Part shown: positions 25,398 through 34,400 of the stretch, in pieces
Layout of the letters: the number at the start of each line of letters is the position of its first letter
Numbering within the stretch: the stretch's first letter is position 1
Source of the DNA: Aquamicrobium aerolatum DSM 21857
GTDB taxonomy: Bacteria > Pseudomonadota > Alphaproteobacteria > Rhizobiales > Rhizobiaceae
Assembly: GCF_900113935.1 (NCBI RefSeq)
Contig: NZ_FORF01000004.1
Location: forward strand, 1-64,000
DNA length: 64,000 nucleotides
Reading direction: 5' to 3'
Program-made: the position numbers and the translations under genes
The notes under the pieces: model-generated
The model's input: only the letters and a program-made list of their open reading frames with translations
The model's database searches: none
What the model was told of the DNA's origin: nothing

Positions 25398-27518
25398 TCA
25401 GGCCTTGCCGACAACTTTCAGCGCGAACGCATAGCCGTAGGCGACTTCCTCAAGCCGTGAGAACCGTCCCGACGCGCCGGCATGGCCGGCATCCATGTTG
25501 ATCTTGAACAGGATCGGGCTATCGCCGGTCGTGTGGGTTCTCAGTTTGGCAACCCATTTTGCCGGCTCCCAATAGGTCACGCGCGGATCGGTCAGCCCGG
25601 CGACTGCCAGAATCGGCGGATAATCCTGCGCGCTGACATTGTCGTAGGGCGAGTAGGAAGCGATGGTGCGGTAGTCCTCTTCCGACTCGATCGGGTTGCC
25701 CCATTCCGGCCATTCCGGCGGCGTCAGCGGCAGGGTCGCGTCGAGCATCGTATTGAGCACATCGACAAACGGCACCTCGGCGATGATCCCCGCGAAGTCT
25801 GCCGGCGCCATGTTCGCCACCGCTCCCATCAGCATCCCGCCGGCAGAACCGCCTTGCGCGACGATGCGGTCATGGCCGGTGAAACCTTCCGCGACGAGAT
25901 GGCGACCGGCGGCGATGAAATCGCTGAAAGTGTTGGTCTTGTTCCCGCGCTTGCCATCGTCATACCAGGTATAGCCCTTGTCCTTGCCGCCGCGGATATG
26001 GGCGATGGCATAGACGAAACCACGGTCGACCAGCGACAGGCAATTGGTGTTGAACGACGCCGGGATCGTGATGCCGTAGGAGCCGTAACCGTAAAGCAGG
26101 CATGGCGCAGAGCCGTCCAGCTTGGTGTCCTTGCGATAGAGAACCGAGACAGGAACCAGTTCCCCGTCCGGGGCAGGGGCCATCAGCCGCCGCGTCACAT
26201 AGTCGGCGGCGTTGTGGCCGGACGGCACTTCCTGCGTCTTCAGCAGCACCCGCTCGCGCGTGCGCATGTCATAGTCGAAGACCTGCGCAGGTGTCGTCAT
26301 TGACGAATAGGAAAAGCGGATCGTCTCGGTGTCGTATTCGTAAGAGCCTGCCAGACCAAGCGAATAGGCCTCTTCTTCGAATGCAACGGCATGTTCTTCG
26401 CCGGTATCGCGCTGGCGCACGACGATGCGCGGCAGGCCGTCGCGACGTTCCAGCCAGACGAGGAAGTTGCGGAACCCGATCACCGACAGGATCAACCGGC
26501 CCGGCTCGTGTGGCACCAGCTCGGTCCAGTTCTCCTCGCGCGGATCGGAGACGGGGGCCGTCATGATCCGGAAATCCTTGGCACCTCCGGAGTTGGTGAG
26601 GATGAAGAACACGTCGCCGCCTTCTTCAAGATCATACTGAACCCCGGTTTCGCGCGCCTTGACAAGCACCGGCTCGGCATCCGGCTGGTTTGCGGGAAGA
26701 AGGCGATATTCGCTGGTTTCGTGATCGCTGACCGAGATCATGATCCAGTCGCGCAGGCGCGTTCCGCCGACATCCATGAAGAAGCCGGGATCAGTTTCTT
26801 CATAGACAAGGCGGTCTTGCGACGCGGCCTGCCCAATATCATGATAGAAGATCTGCGACGGGCGGTGGTTGTCATCCAGGCGCGTGTAAAAGAAGCCGGT
26901 ATTTTCCGAGTTCCACTCGCCGGAGCCGCCGGTGTTCTCGATCACATCTTCGAGATCAATTCCACTCTCAAGATCTCTGATCTTGAGCGTGTAAAATTCG
27001 GAGCCCTTGTCGTCATAACCCCAGATCAATTTTTTGTGGTCATTCGAATGATCTATGCCACCGAGAGAGAAATAGGCCGCGCCTTCTCCCTCCTTGTCGC
27101 CATCGAGCAGGATGGTTTGCGGGCCACCTTCGCGAGGGGTGCGAAAGTAGCGGGGATACTGTCCACCGAGGCGGAATGACGAGCCATAGGCATAAGCACC
27201 GTCCTTCATCGGGACGCTCGAATCGTCTTCCTTGATCCGACCTTTCATTTCTTCGAACAGGTTCTGGCGCAGCTCCAGAGTATTGCCCATGAGGGCGTCC
27301 TGATACGCGTTCTCAGCCTCAAGATGGGTGCGGATCGCGGGATCCAGCGTTGCCGGATTCTTGAACATTTCCTGCCAGTTAGCCGCCCGAAGCCATGCAT
27401 ACTCGTCGGTTCGGCTGATGCCGTGGCGCGTGTCCTCTACGGGTCGTTTCAGTGTCGTGGGGGCTGGTTGCGGCTTGAAATATTGGCGGCGTGTCATGGC
27501 AGATCTTTCGGGATTCAT
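25398..27518 (-). CDS. ptrB: oligopeptidase B (S9A serine peptidase)
   Basis: 706 residues, or 699 if the second ATG at 27497 (MTRRQYFKP, with GAAAGA upstream) is used, which I slightly prefer. The first half is a seven-bladed propeller-type domain. The C-terminal catalytic domain has the serine in QGGSAGGMLMG, the aspartate in AGLTDPRVTYWEP and the histidine in DAGHAGASGRF. The family cleaves short peptides after Arg or Lys in the cytoplasm. It lies alone, convergent with the cytochrome genes. Confidence 0.94.
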   Translation of the reverse strand: MNPERSAMTRRQYFKPQPAPTTLKRPVEDTRHGISRTDEYAWLRAANWQEMFKNPATLDPAIRTHLEAENAYQDALMGNTLELRQNLFEEMKGRIKEDDSSVPMKDGAYAYGSSFRLGGQYPRYFRTPREGGPQTILLDGDKEGEGAAYFSLGGIDHSNDHKKLIWGYDDKGSEFYTLKIRDLESGIDLEDVIENTGGSGEWNSENTGFFYTRLDDNHRPSQIFYHDIGQAASQDRLVYEETDPGFFMDVGGTRLRDWIMISVSDHETSEYRLLPANQPDAEPVLVKARETGVQYDLEEGGDVFFILTNSGGAKDFRIMTAPVSDPREENWTELVPHEPGRLILSVIGFRNFLVWLERRDGLPRIVVRQRDTGEEHAVAFEEEAYSLGLAGSYEYDTETIRFSYSSMTTPAQVFDYDMRTRERVLLKTQEVPSGHNAADYVTRRLMAPAPDGELVPVSVLYRKDTKLDGSAPCLLYGYGSYGITIPASFNTNCLSLVDRGFVYAIAHIRGGKDKGYTWYDDGKRGNKTNTFSDFIAAGRHLVAEGFTGHDRIVAQGGSAGGMLMGAVANMAPADFAGIIAEVPFVDVLNTMLDATLPLTPPEWPEWGNPIESEEDYRTIASYSPYDNVSAQDYPPILAVAGLTDPRVTYWEPAKWVAKLRTHTTGDSPILFKINMDAGHAGASGRFSRLEEVAYGYAFALKVVGKA

Positions 27519-27869
27519 GTTCTGCAGAGGCGGTTACAGCCCATCTTATCGGACTGCCGCGCGGCTATCGCAAGCAGGTCAGCCGTCCCTCCTGGTATAT
27601 GAGGCGGCGCTAATTTGACGTTCAGATATGACGATATCTCTGACCGCTTGGTTAAATTTTTGGTAATACAAGAAACGGTGATCGGACTATACTTATTATT
27701 CACTCGCTTTTTCAGATGCGCCCTTATGTTGAATTGACTTGTCCTAACGAGGGTCCCATGTATGCACACGTGGTACGAATCGCAGGACGCGGCAACAAGC
27801 GTCCCGGTATCACACTCCAGATGTCTTCGACGTCTGGATCACGTTGTGTTTTCAACTTACTGGGGCCAA
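27519..27869. promoter_or_regulatory. mucR upstream region
   Basis: 351 bases without a convincing gene; the frame from 27762 to the mucR start reads low-quality protein. The section 27640-27735 is much richer in A and T than its surroundings, as are MucR autoregulation targets. It includes TATACT (27688-27693) as a possible -10 and TTAA-N7-GTAA (27652-27666), one base off a CtrA box. These are suggestions, not firm sites. Confidence 0.35.
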
Positions 27870-28301
27870 ATGATGGATATTAGCGAGTCTCAACCCAAAG
27901 GCGATGAGATGCTGATCGAACTGACTGCCGATGTTGTGTCGGCTTATGTCAGTAACAATCCGGTGCCGGCAGGCGAACTGCCAAATCTGATTGCAGACGT
28001 TCATGCAGCACTCGGCCGCGTGGGCGGTGCGCCTGAGCAGGCACCTGCTGACAAGCAGAAGCCGGCTGTAAATCCGAAGAAGTCCGTGACGGATGATTAC
28101 ATCATCTGTCTGGAAGACGGTAAGAAATTCAAGTCCTTGAAGCGTCATCTGATGACGCATTATGGTCTGACGCCGGACCAGTATCGTGAAAAGTGGGGCC
28201 TTGAGCCGAACTATCCGATGGTAGCACCAAGCTATGCCGCTGCACGTTCGCAGCTGGCGAAGCAGATGGGGCTGGGTCGCAAGCGCGCGCCGGCTAAGTA
28301 A
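27870..28301 (+). CDS. mucR: MucR/Ros family transcriptional regulator
   Basis: 143 residues from the ATG at 27870; the frame opens at 27762 but the family starts near here. The C-terminal Ros-type zinc finger is visible in [21 protein letters not shown], with Cys, Asp and two His as ligand candidates, followed by [12 protein letters not shown], a family hallmark. MucR proteins oligomerise through the N-terminus, bind A/T-rich DNA and control exopolysaccharide, motility and cell-cycle genes in Rhizobiales. A second paralogue lies at 36731. A strong terminator follows. Confidence 0.94.
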   Translation: MMDISESQPKGDEMLIELTADVVSAYVSNNPVPAGELPNLIADVHAALGRVGGAPEQAPADKQKPAVNPKKSVTDDYIICLEDGKKFKSLKRHLMTHYGLTPDQYREKWGLEPNYPMVAPSYAAARSQLAKQMGLGRKRAPAK

Positions 28302-28323
28302 GCTACGTACAGATCTGAAGTAC

Positions 28324-28355
28324 AAAAAGGGTAGCGCTTAGGCGCTACCCTTTTT
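28324..28355. terminator. bidirectional terminator
   Basis: AAAAAGGGTAGCGC and GCGCTACCCTTTTT form a perfect long stem with a very short loop. It ends mucR on the plus strand, and the stop region of the minus-strand gene at 28338 lies inside it. Confidence 0.9.
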
Positions 28356-28649
28356 GTTTGCGCATAATCTTCTGCAATTTTGATTGAGTCTATCGAATGC
28401 TTGCTTGAGGGCAATATGTCGATCCAGATTATAGCTCCAATGCTTGCGGATTCCGCGCTGGCGTTCTTTCTCGATCAGCCTGTTGAGGCGAAGCAGAAGA
28501 TGGGCGAGCCCTTGGCCGCTGAGACTGCCGGCCTGGGCGAGATCGATGCCGGCTAGAAGCTGCAAAGCCATCATTTCCTGCGCAATGCGGGCGTGTTCGA
28601 GCCGGACCTGCCGGAAGTGTCTGATCTCACTCGATAATGTTTCCGTCAC
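28338..28649 (-). CDS. small hypothetical protein
   Basis: 103 residues, helical and basic toward the C-terminus (LNRLIEKERQRGIRKHW, ending CRRLCANKKGSA). I do not recognise a family. Its coding end runs into the mucR terminator stem. It is divergent from the DnaA-domain gene. Position between conserved rhizobial regulators suggests a conserved chromosomal gene rather than a foreign one. Confidence 0.55.
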   Translation of the reverse strand: MTETLSSEIRHFRQVRLEHARIAQEMMALQLLAGIDLAQAGSLSGQGLAHLLLRLNRLIEKERQRGIRKHWSYNLDRHIALKQAFDRLNQNCRRLCANKKGSA

Positions 28650-28850
28650 ATCCGATCCCTGTGTTTGCTTTGAGCGCGTGACAATTTTTCCGGCACCGAA
28701 ACACGGGTGGATGGGATTGTTGGGGATGTCCTGAGAAGTTCAATCAAAACAACTGCTTGAACTATATCAGCAGAATTCTTGTTCTCTTTTTGTTCACTTC
28801 ATCGTTCTGCGTGGGTATAAGTAATTATTCCTATAACGCAGGGGTGGAAC

Positions 28851-29285
28851 GTGCGATCTTCAGTGCTCAAAAAGGAATGGGAACCGGATCGGACAGAATG
28901 CTGTTCGCGCCCGATCGAAATCGACATTGCCCGGCTGAGCCGTGCGGAGCGAATTTCAGTGGCTTGTGACGGGGTGATTGACATCGCGTCCGCCCTGTTT
29001 GGCGTCAGTGGGAAGGAATTGCGCGAGCCGGGTCGCTCGCTCCTCAGTGTCGCGCGAGTCCGGCAGATCGCGATGTATGTGACGCATGTCGAGTTGGGCC
29101 TGAGCATGAAGGATGTCGGCCAGGGATTCGCACGGGATCGCACGACGGTCCTCCACGCCTGTCATCAGGTCGAGGATCTGCGCGACGATATCGAATTCGA
29201 CACGATGGTGAGCCGGATGGAGAAGGTCGTCGCGGCAGCCTTCGGCCAGCCCCACAAGAATGCGGGGCTTTCAAATGCAACCTGA
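28851..29285 (+). CDS. stand-alone DnaA domain IV-like DNA-binding protein
   Basis: 144 residues from a GTG at 28851 with GGGGTGGA upstream. Residues about 60-125 match the DnaA C-terminal DNA-binding domain: VARVRQIAMYVTHVELGLSM, KDVGQGFARDRTTVLHA, which contains the DnaA signature region. The ATPase and oligomerisation domains of DnaA are absent. Such a protein could bind DnaA-box-like DNA and regulate replication or transcription, but this is inference. It overlaps the DUF6456 gene by 26 bases, so the two are coupled. Confidence 0.8.
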   Translation: MRSSVLKKEWEPDRTECCSRPIEIDIARLSRAERISVACDGVIDIASALFGVSGKELREPGRSLLSVARVRQIAMYVTHVELGLSMKDVGQGFARDRTTVLHACHQVEDLRDDIEFDTMVSRMEKVVAAAFGQPHKNAGLSNAT

Positions 29286-30066
29286 CAGGGATGAAGCAAG
29301 GCTGTTGCGTTTTCTCAAGACAGGCGAGGCGCGCATGACGGTTTCGGGCTGCGGCCGGGTGCTGGTCGAGAGTGCGGATGGCGGGACGATCGCGGTTTCG
29401 GCGGCGAGTGTGCGGCGACTGGTCGGGGAGAAGCGGATGCTGGCTCAGGGCGACCGGCTCGCGCTCGCGCCGGAAAATGCCGATGCCGGGCGCGCGACGG
29501 TTCGGGAAACGGTCATGACGGCGGATGGGCCGGCAAGTGTGAACGTCAACATTTCCGAGTCACCGCTCGGCATGCTGTGGCGGCATCGCGATAGAAGCGG
29601 CGCGCGGTTCTTGAGCGCGCAGGAGTTCAATGCCGGCGAAAGACTGCGCGCCGATTATACGCGTGCACAGATCATGCCGCGTCTTGGCATCAACTGGGAT
29701 GCAGCGGGAGGCGCGGGAAAATCAACGCGCGATCCCAATGGCTTGACGGGATTGACGGACACTGCGCTGGCGGCACGGGAACGGGTTGAGAAGGCAATCA
29801 CCGCGGTCGGCCCGGAATTTGCGGGCGTGCTGATTGACGTCTGCTGCTTCCTGAAAGGGCTGGAGGCGGTCGAGCGCGAACGCTTCTGGCCGGCGCGCTC
29901 AGCAAAGATCATGCTGAAATCCGCCTTGAGCGCGCTGAGCCGCCACTATGAGCCACAGCGACCTGGCAACAGAACTACAATCCTGCGCTGGGGCGCGGCC
30001 GACTATAGGCCGGAGCTGAAACCTGATGCGCCTCGCGATCTTTCAGATGCCCGTCTTGCGCCTTAG
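29260..30066 (+). CDS. DUF6456 domain-containing protein
   Basis: 268 residues, or 263 from the ATG at 29275. The central region SPLGMLWRHRDRSGARFLS, then EFNAGERLRADYTRAQIMP, is what I know as DUF6456, found widely in Rhizobiales; the C-terminal VLIDVCCFLKGLEAVE and the RSAKIMLKSALSAL helix belong to it. Function is not established. Overlap with the DnaA-domain gene suggests a functional link in DNA binding or cell cycle. Confidence 0.8.
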   Translation: MRGFQMQPDRDEARLLRFLKTGEARMTVSGCGRVLVESADGGTIAVSAASVRRLVGEKRMLAQGDRLALAPENADAGRATVRETVMTADGPASVNVNISESPLGMLWRHRDRSGARFLSAQEFNAGERLRADYTRAQIMPRLGINWDAAGGAGKSTRDPNGLTGLTDTALAARERVEKAITAVGPEFAGVLIDVCCFLKGLEAVERERFWPARSAKIMLKSALSALSRHYEPQRPGNRTTILRWGAADYRPELKPDAPRDLSDARLAP

Positions 30067-30117
30067 CGGCTTCTCTTACCGCAGAACCGCTGCGCCCTTT
30101 TGCGGGAATTGCTTCAG

Positions 30118-30555
30118 CTAATGCGCAGCCGGCGCAGTGTTGAGAGCCTGTTCGGCTTCGAGGCGGATGCGCTTAACCATCGAGCGCAGGCCGTTGGCGC
30201 GCTGTGGGCTGAGATGCTCGTGCAGGCCAAGCTCGCGCAGCGTGGCTTCGGCGTCGATGGCGACGATCTCGGACGCCTTGCGGCCCGAATAGAGCGCAAG
30301 AATGATTGCGACAAGGCCGCGGACGATATGGGCATCGGAGTCGCCGGAGAAGGCGATGACCGGATCGGGGGCTGCATCGGGGCTGCTGTGGAGCCAGACC
30401 TGGCTGACGCAACCGGGCACGCGATGGATGTCATCGCGAAAGGCATCGGGGTAGGGCGCAAGGTTGCTGCCCAGTTCGATGATGTAGCGGTAACGCTCCT
30501 CCCAATCGTCGAGGAAGGCAAAGTCGTCGCGGATAGTATCAATGGTCGTAGTCAT
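30118..30555 (-). CDS. sufE: SufE family cysteine desulfuration protein
   Basis: 145 residues from the ATG at 30555. The stretch HRVPGCVSQVWLHSS at about 45-60 carries the sulfur-accepting cysteine in the conserved GCxSQVW motif of SufE and CsdE. SufE takes sulfur from the desulfurase SufS and activates it for Fe-S cluster assembly. No other suf genes are nearby, so this copy acts in trans. It is 61 bases from the next minus-strand gene. Confidence 0.95.
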   Translation of the reverse strand: MTTTIDTIRDDFAFLDDWEERYRYIIELGSNLAPYPDAFRDDIHRVPGCVSQVWLHSSPDAAPDPVIAFSGDSDAHIVRGLVAIILALYSGRKASEIVAIDAEATLRELGLHEHLSPQRANGLRSMVKRIRLEAEQALNTAPAAH

Positions 30556-30615
30556 CACCACGCATATAATGCGTCGCCGTCGTCTCGTCACCCTTTAACG
30601 GGCAATTGGCGCTGA

Positions 30616-30960
30616 TCACTCGGCAACAGGCTCCGGCAGCTCCGCAGGCAAGGGCAGGGAAGGTGCAACGGAGCCGGTGTGCAGCGGCTGCTTTTCGCCG
30701 AAGTGCTCATCGAGAAGGCCATAGGCAATGCGGGCGCCTTCCTTGGCGCGCACGCCAATTGTGTTGAGCGCGGACTTGCCGATCTCGCACGCATCCGGGC
30801 GACGTTCGCACAGATTGGCCATGTCGGTGACGACAGCGCGCGCCGCCAGAAAAGTGTCCAATGCGCCAACATTGGTTTCGCCCTCTGCGTTCTGCCCCCC
30901 GAACGGGATCAGCAGAAGCACCAGCGACAGCCAGAAGACGGATTTGATCAAGAAGCCCAT
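30616..30960 (-). CDS. DUF5330 family protein
   Basis: 114 residues from the ATG at 30960 with GAGG seven bases upstream. An N-terminal membrane segment or signal (IKSVFWLSLVLLLIPFG) is followed by a short helical region with two cysteines (MANLCERRPDACEIG), which fits the DUF5330 family of Rhizobiales. Likely periplasmic or membrane-tethered; function unknown. The C-terminus is Pro- and Glu-rich. The frame continues to 31047 but without a start site I trust. Confidence 0.75.
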   Translation of the reverse strand: MGFLIKSVFWLSLVLLLIPFGGQNAEGETNVGALDTFLAARAVVTDMANLCERRPDACEIGKSALNTIGVRAKEGARIAYGLLDEHFGEKQPLHTGSVAPSLPLPAELPEPVAE

Positions 30961-31047
30961 TTCGATACCTCGTCCTGCGCGGACATTTCCCCGATCCGCT
31001 CGACCAGAACGACAATGGCAGACACACACCAACGAGGGCTTTTTCAC

Positions 31048-31397
31048 GCTGCTAAGATTTGGATCAAATTTTAGCTATTTGGCGCGCAGCCGCCGCAAGC
31101 GCCGTGAGACGGCGTGAACGCGCAAATCAGCGTTTGCGACAACTTATTGAAAATACGGATCAAATTTGAACCGCAGCCGGTCGGGATGTGACGAAAACGG
31201 CAAAAATCCTGCCTTCAGAAGCACTTACGCTCTGTTTACCATGACAACAATCGCTGGGGTGAAAAGGCCAGTTTTGCCGCTGGATCGCCGCTGTGAGGCC
31301 GCGAAAGCAGCCTCGTTTATCCATTCCTTAAACCGCAGATGCGAGTGTCCAGACAAAGAGTTCGATCCGCAAAGCGGACAGTGTGCGAGTGCGTTGA
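31048..31397. promoter_or_regulatory. divergent promoter region with an 11-base direct repeat
   Basis: 350 bases between the leftward DUF5330 gene and the rightward histidine kinase, with no convincing gene. GGATCAAATTT occurs at 31061-31071 and again at 31157-31167, 96 bases apart. Both copies are in the A/T-rich part close to the DUF5330 start. It may be a binding site for an unknown regulator. Confidence 0.4.
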
Positions 31398-33185
31398 GTG
31401 ACTTCAAATGCCCCCAGAGCTGAAGATTGGTTTGCCGGAGCGGTCGCAGGATGCGACCGCCTTGTACACCCGTCGGTGAGCGGTGCGCGTCGTGGACGCC
31501 AGCGCCGCATGCTCGGCTTGCTTCTGGCTGCCCCTTTCATCGCCACCCCTGCGATTGTCCAGTCGGCGCTCACTGTGTCGAGCTCGGCACCGGCGCTGAT
31601 CGTGTTGTGCCTGACCTTCGCCGCATCCTGGCTGGCCGGGCTGTCGATTGCGATGACCGGCTCGTCGCGCCTTGCTGAATGGGCTGGCCTGTCGCTGGCT
31701 TCGCTGGGCGTTGCGGCGCTGGTGGTCACCAGCGGGGGCTTGTCGGTTGCGGCGATGGTGCTTCTGGCTGCCATCGCCATCGAGGCGTGGTGGGTGACCG
31801 GTTCGGCGCGCAGCGCTGGCATTGCCGGCGCAATCGGGATGGCAGCTATCGGAGCCGCCATGATGCTGACGGGTGGCGTGGGCGGCCCTGCTGCAACGCT
31901 GCTCGACTGGCTGTCGCCGGCACTTTACGCCGCCAGCTGGGCCGCACGGAAGCTCGAAGCCGATCATGACACGATGAGCCCGCGCGCCGTCGGCCCGGTG
32001 TCGATCCCGGAAACTGCGCTCGATGCTGTCGTGGTGCGGATGAACGCGGTTGGCGAGACGGAAAGCGTGTCGGCGCGCGCCCGCGAGATCCTGCATCTTG
32101 AGCCGGAGCTGCTGCTGGGCAGCGGCCTGTTCGAGCGCGTGCATGTCGGCGACCGCGTGGCGATGCTGTGCGCCGTGGCCGATACGCGTGACGATGGCCA
32201 GCCACGTCGCTGCTCGGTGCGCCTGCGCCTGCCGGTGATGGCCGGTGGCGAAGGTCGCGGCTACCGCGCGTTCGAGATCGAGATCGTCAAGGACGATCTG
32301 CACAGCCGCAATGTGGTCGGCGTGATCCGCGATGTCAGCGATGTGGAATCGCTGCGCGAGGAACTGGAATGGGCGCGCGAACAGGCGAGCGCCACCGAAA
32401 TTGCCAAGAGCCGCTTCCTTGCCGCTGTCAGCCACGAACTGCGCACGCCGCTGAACGCCATCATCGGCTTCTCGGACATGCTGCTGCATCGCGAGATTTC
32501 GGGCGATTTGACGGCCAAGCAGTCGGAAAACATCGCGCTGATCCGCGAGGCCGGTAATCATCTCCTGTCGGTGGTGAACGCGATCCTCGACGTGTCGAAG
32601 ATCGAGTCCGGCTCGTATCACATCAATGTCGAGCCATTTGCGCTGCGTCCGGCGGTCGATCTGTGCCGGGCGATGCTGGAGCCGCAGGCTGCCGAGAAGG
32701 GCGTTGCGCTGTCGGTGAACCTGCCAGGCGGGCTGAAAGATGTGGCTGGCGACCAGCGCGCGGTGCAGCAGATCTTGCTCAACCTTGTGTCGAATGCGAT
32801 CAAGTTCACGCCGACAGGCGGGCAGGTCAGCGTTTCAGCGGCGCAGACGGGCGACACGATCCGCATTTTCGTCAACGACAATGGTATCGGCATCGCTGCC
32901 GACGACCTGAACCAGCTTGGCCGGCCGTTCATGCAGGTGCAGAACGACTATACGCGCCAGTTCCAGGGCACCGGCCTTGGCCTGTCGCTGGTGAAGGGCC
33001 TGGTGACGCTGCATGGCGGCACGATGAGTATTGAAAGCGCCCCCGGACTGGGAACGACCGTGACGGTCGGCCTGCCGGCGGCGGCATTGAGTGAAGATGA
33101 CAGCAGGAAAGACTCGGAAGCAGCGCAAGCTGCCGGCGACGAAGCAGGGGAGAGACATGGCATCGCGCTCCGCAAGATCGCCTAG
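31398..33185 (+). CDS. membrane sensor histidine kinase, PleC/DivJ-like
   Basis: 595 residues from a GTG at 31398, directly after an in-frame stop. About residues 38-165 are several membrane segments, then a PAS-like region (about 200-310), the dimerisation helix with FLAAVSHELRTPLNAIIGFS (phosphorylated His about 350), and a HATPase domain with NAIKFTP, DNGIGI and GTGLGLSLVKG. The H-box is of the kind found in cell-cycle kinases PleC, DivJ and PdhS of alphaproteobacteria. No response regulator gene lies next to it. The gene downstream overlaps it and encodes a peptidoglycan-binding protein. Confidence 0.9.
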   Translation: MTSNAPRAEDWFAGAVAGCDRLVHPSVSGARRGRQRRMLGLLLAAPFIATPAIVQSALTVSSSAPALIVLCLTFAASWLAGLSIAMTGSSRLAEWAGLSLASLGVAALVVTSGGLSVAAMVLLAAIAIEAWWVTGSARSAGIAGAIGMAAIGAAMMLTGGVGGPAATLLDWLSPALYAASWAARKLEADHDTMSPRAVGPVSIPETALDAVVVRMNAVGETESVSARAREILHLEPELLLGSGLFERVHVGDRVAMLCAVADTRDDGQPRRCSVRLRLPVMAGGEGRGYRAFEIEIVKDDLHSRNVVGVIRDVSDVESLREELEWAREQASATEIAKSRFLAAVSHELRTPLNAIIGFSDMLLHREISGDLTAKQSENIALIREAGNHLLSVVNAILDVSKIESGSYHINVEPFALRPAVDLCRAMLEPQAAEKGVALSVNLPGGLKDVAGDQRAVQQILLNLVSNAIKFTPTGGQVSVSAAQTGDTIRIFVNDNGIGIAADDLNQLGRPFMQVQNDYTRQFQGTGLGLSLVKGLVTLHGGTMSIESAPGLGTTVTVGLPAAALSEDDSRKDSEAAQAAGDEAGERHGIALRKIA

Positions 33186-34047
33186 AAACTCCCGGATGAT
33201 CGACGATTTCGGCGACGAGGCCGGCATTGGCGCATTTCTGATGCGCCATCGCCTGACCGTCGGCGGTCTGACCGCCTTTGCCGTGGCATTCTTCTACGTT
33301 ACCGCCAACGCGATCTGGTATCAGCCGCACGCGCATGGCAGCGCGTTCTTTTCGACGCGCCCGCTTCCTTCGCAATGGGGTGCTGGCGCTCAGACCGGCG
33401 CAGGCGCGGATACGGTCGAGACGGTGATCCGGCTTGAGCGTGGCGGCGACGAGCGCGACGCAACGCTGGAAGAGCGCATGGGCGTCGACGATCTGCCGCA
33501 AACCGCGCCGACGCCGTTCGTGCCGCAGGACGCCGCGAATGTGGCCGCGCAGCAGCCGCCAGCCGCAGTTTCCGGCAATCCGGTCGTGGCCGAGGTGCAG
33601 GAAATCCTCAAGCGGCTCAACATCTATACCGGCGGCGTCGACGGCCTGACCGGGCCGCAGACCCGCGCGGCCATCGAGACCTATCGCAAAATGGTCGGTC
33701 TTGGCGCTTCGGGCGAGATCGACGACCAGCTGCTGACCCAGCTTGGCGCGCGCGCACGTGTGGCAAGTACGGCACCGACACAGCCTGAAACCGTGCAGCC
33801 CGAGGCGTCGCCTGGGACCGACCTGATCGAAACCGCATCTGCCGCACCGCGCGGCGACACGATGGTGATGCGCATTCAGGCGGGGCTGAAGGCATTCGGC
33901 AATGACGGCATCACCATCGACGGCGTCGTCGGGGCGCGAACCAAATCGGCGATCCTGGAGTTCCAGTCGCTGTTCGGACTGCCCGAAACCGGCGAGCCGG
34001 ACGAGGCGCTGCTGACCAAGATGCGCGAAATCGGCCTGACGAGCTGA
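33157..34047 (+). CDS. membrane-anchored peptidoglycan-binding domain protein
   Basis: 296 residues from the ATG at 33157, which has a strong GGGGAGAG site; another possible ATG at 33097 would add a Lys/Arg-rich tail. One membrane segment at about residues 36-54 (VGGLTAFAVAFFYVTANAIW) puts the rest in the periplasm. Two PG_binding_1-like repeats are seen: VQEILKRLNIYTGGVDGLTG (about 150) and IQAGLKAFGNDGITIDGVVG (about 240). It overlaps the histidine kinase gene and may report wall state to it; that link is inference. Confidence 0.85.
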   Translation: MASRSARSPRNSRMIDDFGDEAGIGAFLMRHRLTVGGLTAFAVAFFYVTANAIWYQPHAHGSAFFSTRPLPSQWGAGAQTGAGADTVETVIRLERGGDERDATLEERMGVDDLPQTAPTPFVPQDAANVAAQQPPAAVSGNPVVAEVQEILKRLNIYTGGVDGLTGPQTRAAIETYRKMVGLGASGEIDDQLLTQLGARARVASTAPTQPETVQPEASPGTDLIETASAAPRGDTMVMRIQAGLKAFGNDGITIDGVVGARTKSAILEFQSLFGLPETGEPDEALLTKMREIGLTS

Positions 34048-34052
34048 CGCCG

Positions 34053-34400
34053 ATGCGCGTCACCACGGATTTCTGGGTCTCCGCGCTCGTAAGGCGGGTC
34101 TTTGCAGCCAACGGCTTTGCCGCCGTCTCGCGCAAGGGCGCGGCGGAAGCCGGAACGGTGCTGCTGGTGCGGCGCGACCGGTTTGGCGATGCCTGGCTCT
34201 ATGTCCCCGCTGCGCAGGCCGACTATGACGAAGATCGGCCCACCGAGCGACTATTCGCGCAGGTTCTTCAGACGCAGGACGAGGATGAGATCCAGGCACG
34301 CATCGCCCGCGAATTGCGGTTCGATTCCGACCTGTGGATCGTCGAGCTTGAACTGGACGAGGCGCAATTGCGCGAGCTTGTCAGCCTGACGACGCCCTGA
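34053..34400 (+). CDS. DUF1491 family protein
   Basis: 115 residues. The N-terminus TDFWVSALVRRVFAANGFAA and the RRDRFGDAWLYVPA stretch match DUF1491, a small alphaproteobacterial family without a known function. It follows the peptidoglycan-binding gene by 5 bases in the same direction and overlaps the 3' end of the convergent DUF2336 gene by 20 bases. Confidence 0.85.
   Translation: MRVTTDFWVSALVRRVFAANGFAAVSRKGAAEAGTVLLVRRDRFGDAWLYVPAAQADYDEDRPTERLFAQVLQTQDEDEIQARIARELRFDSDLWIVELELDEAQLRELVSLTTP

Noticed and set aside
27734-27762. TTGACT at 27734 as a -35 box for mucR
   Set aside because: No acceptable -10 hexamer lies 16-18 bases downstream, so I did not call a promoter.
28757-28969. 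Short frame with a hydrophobic start before the DnaA-domain gene
   Set aside because: It lacks a ribosome site, and its second half is the shadow of the 28851 gene.
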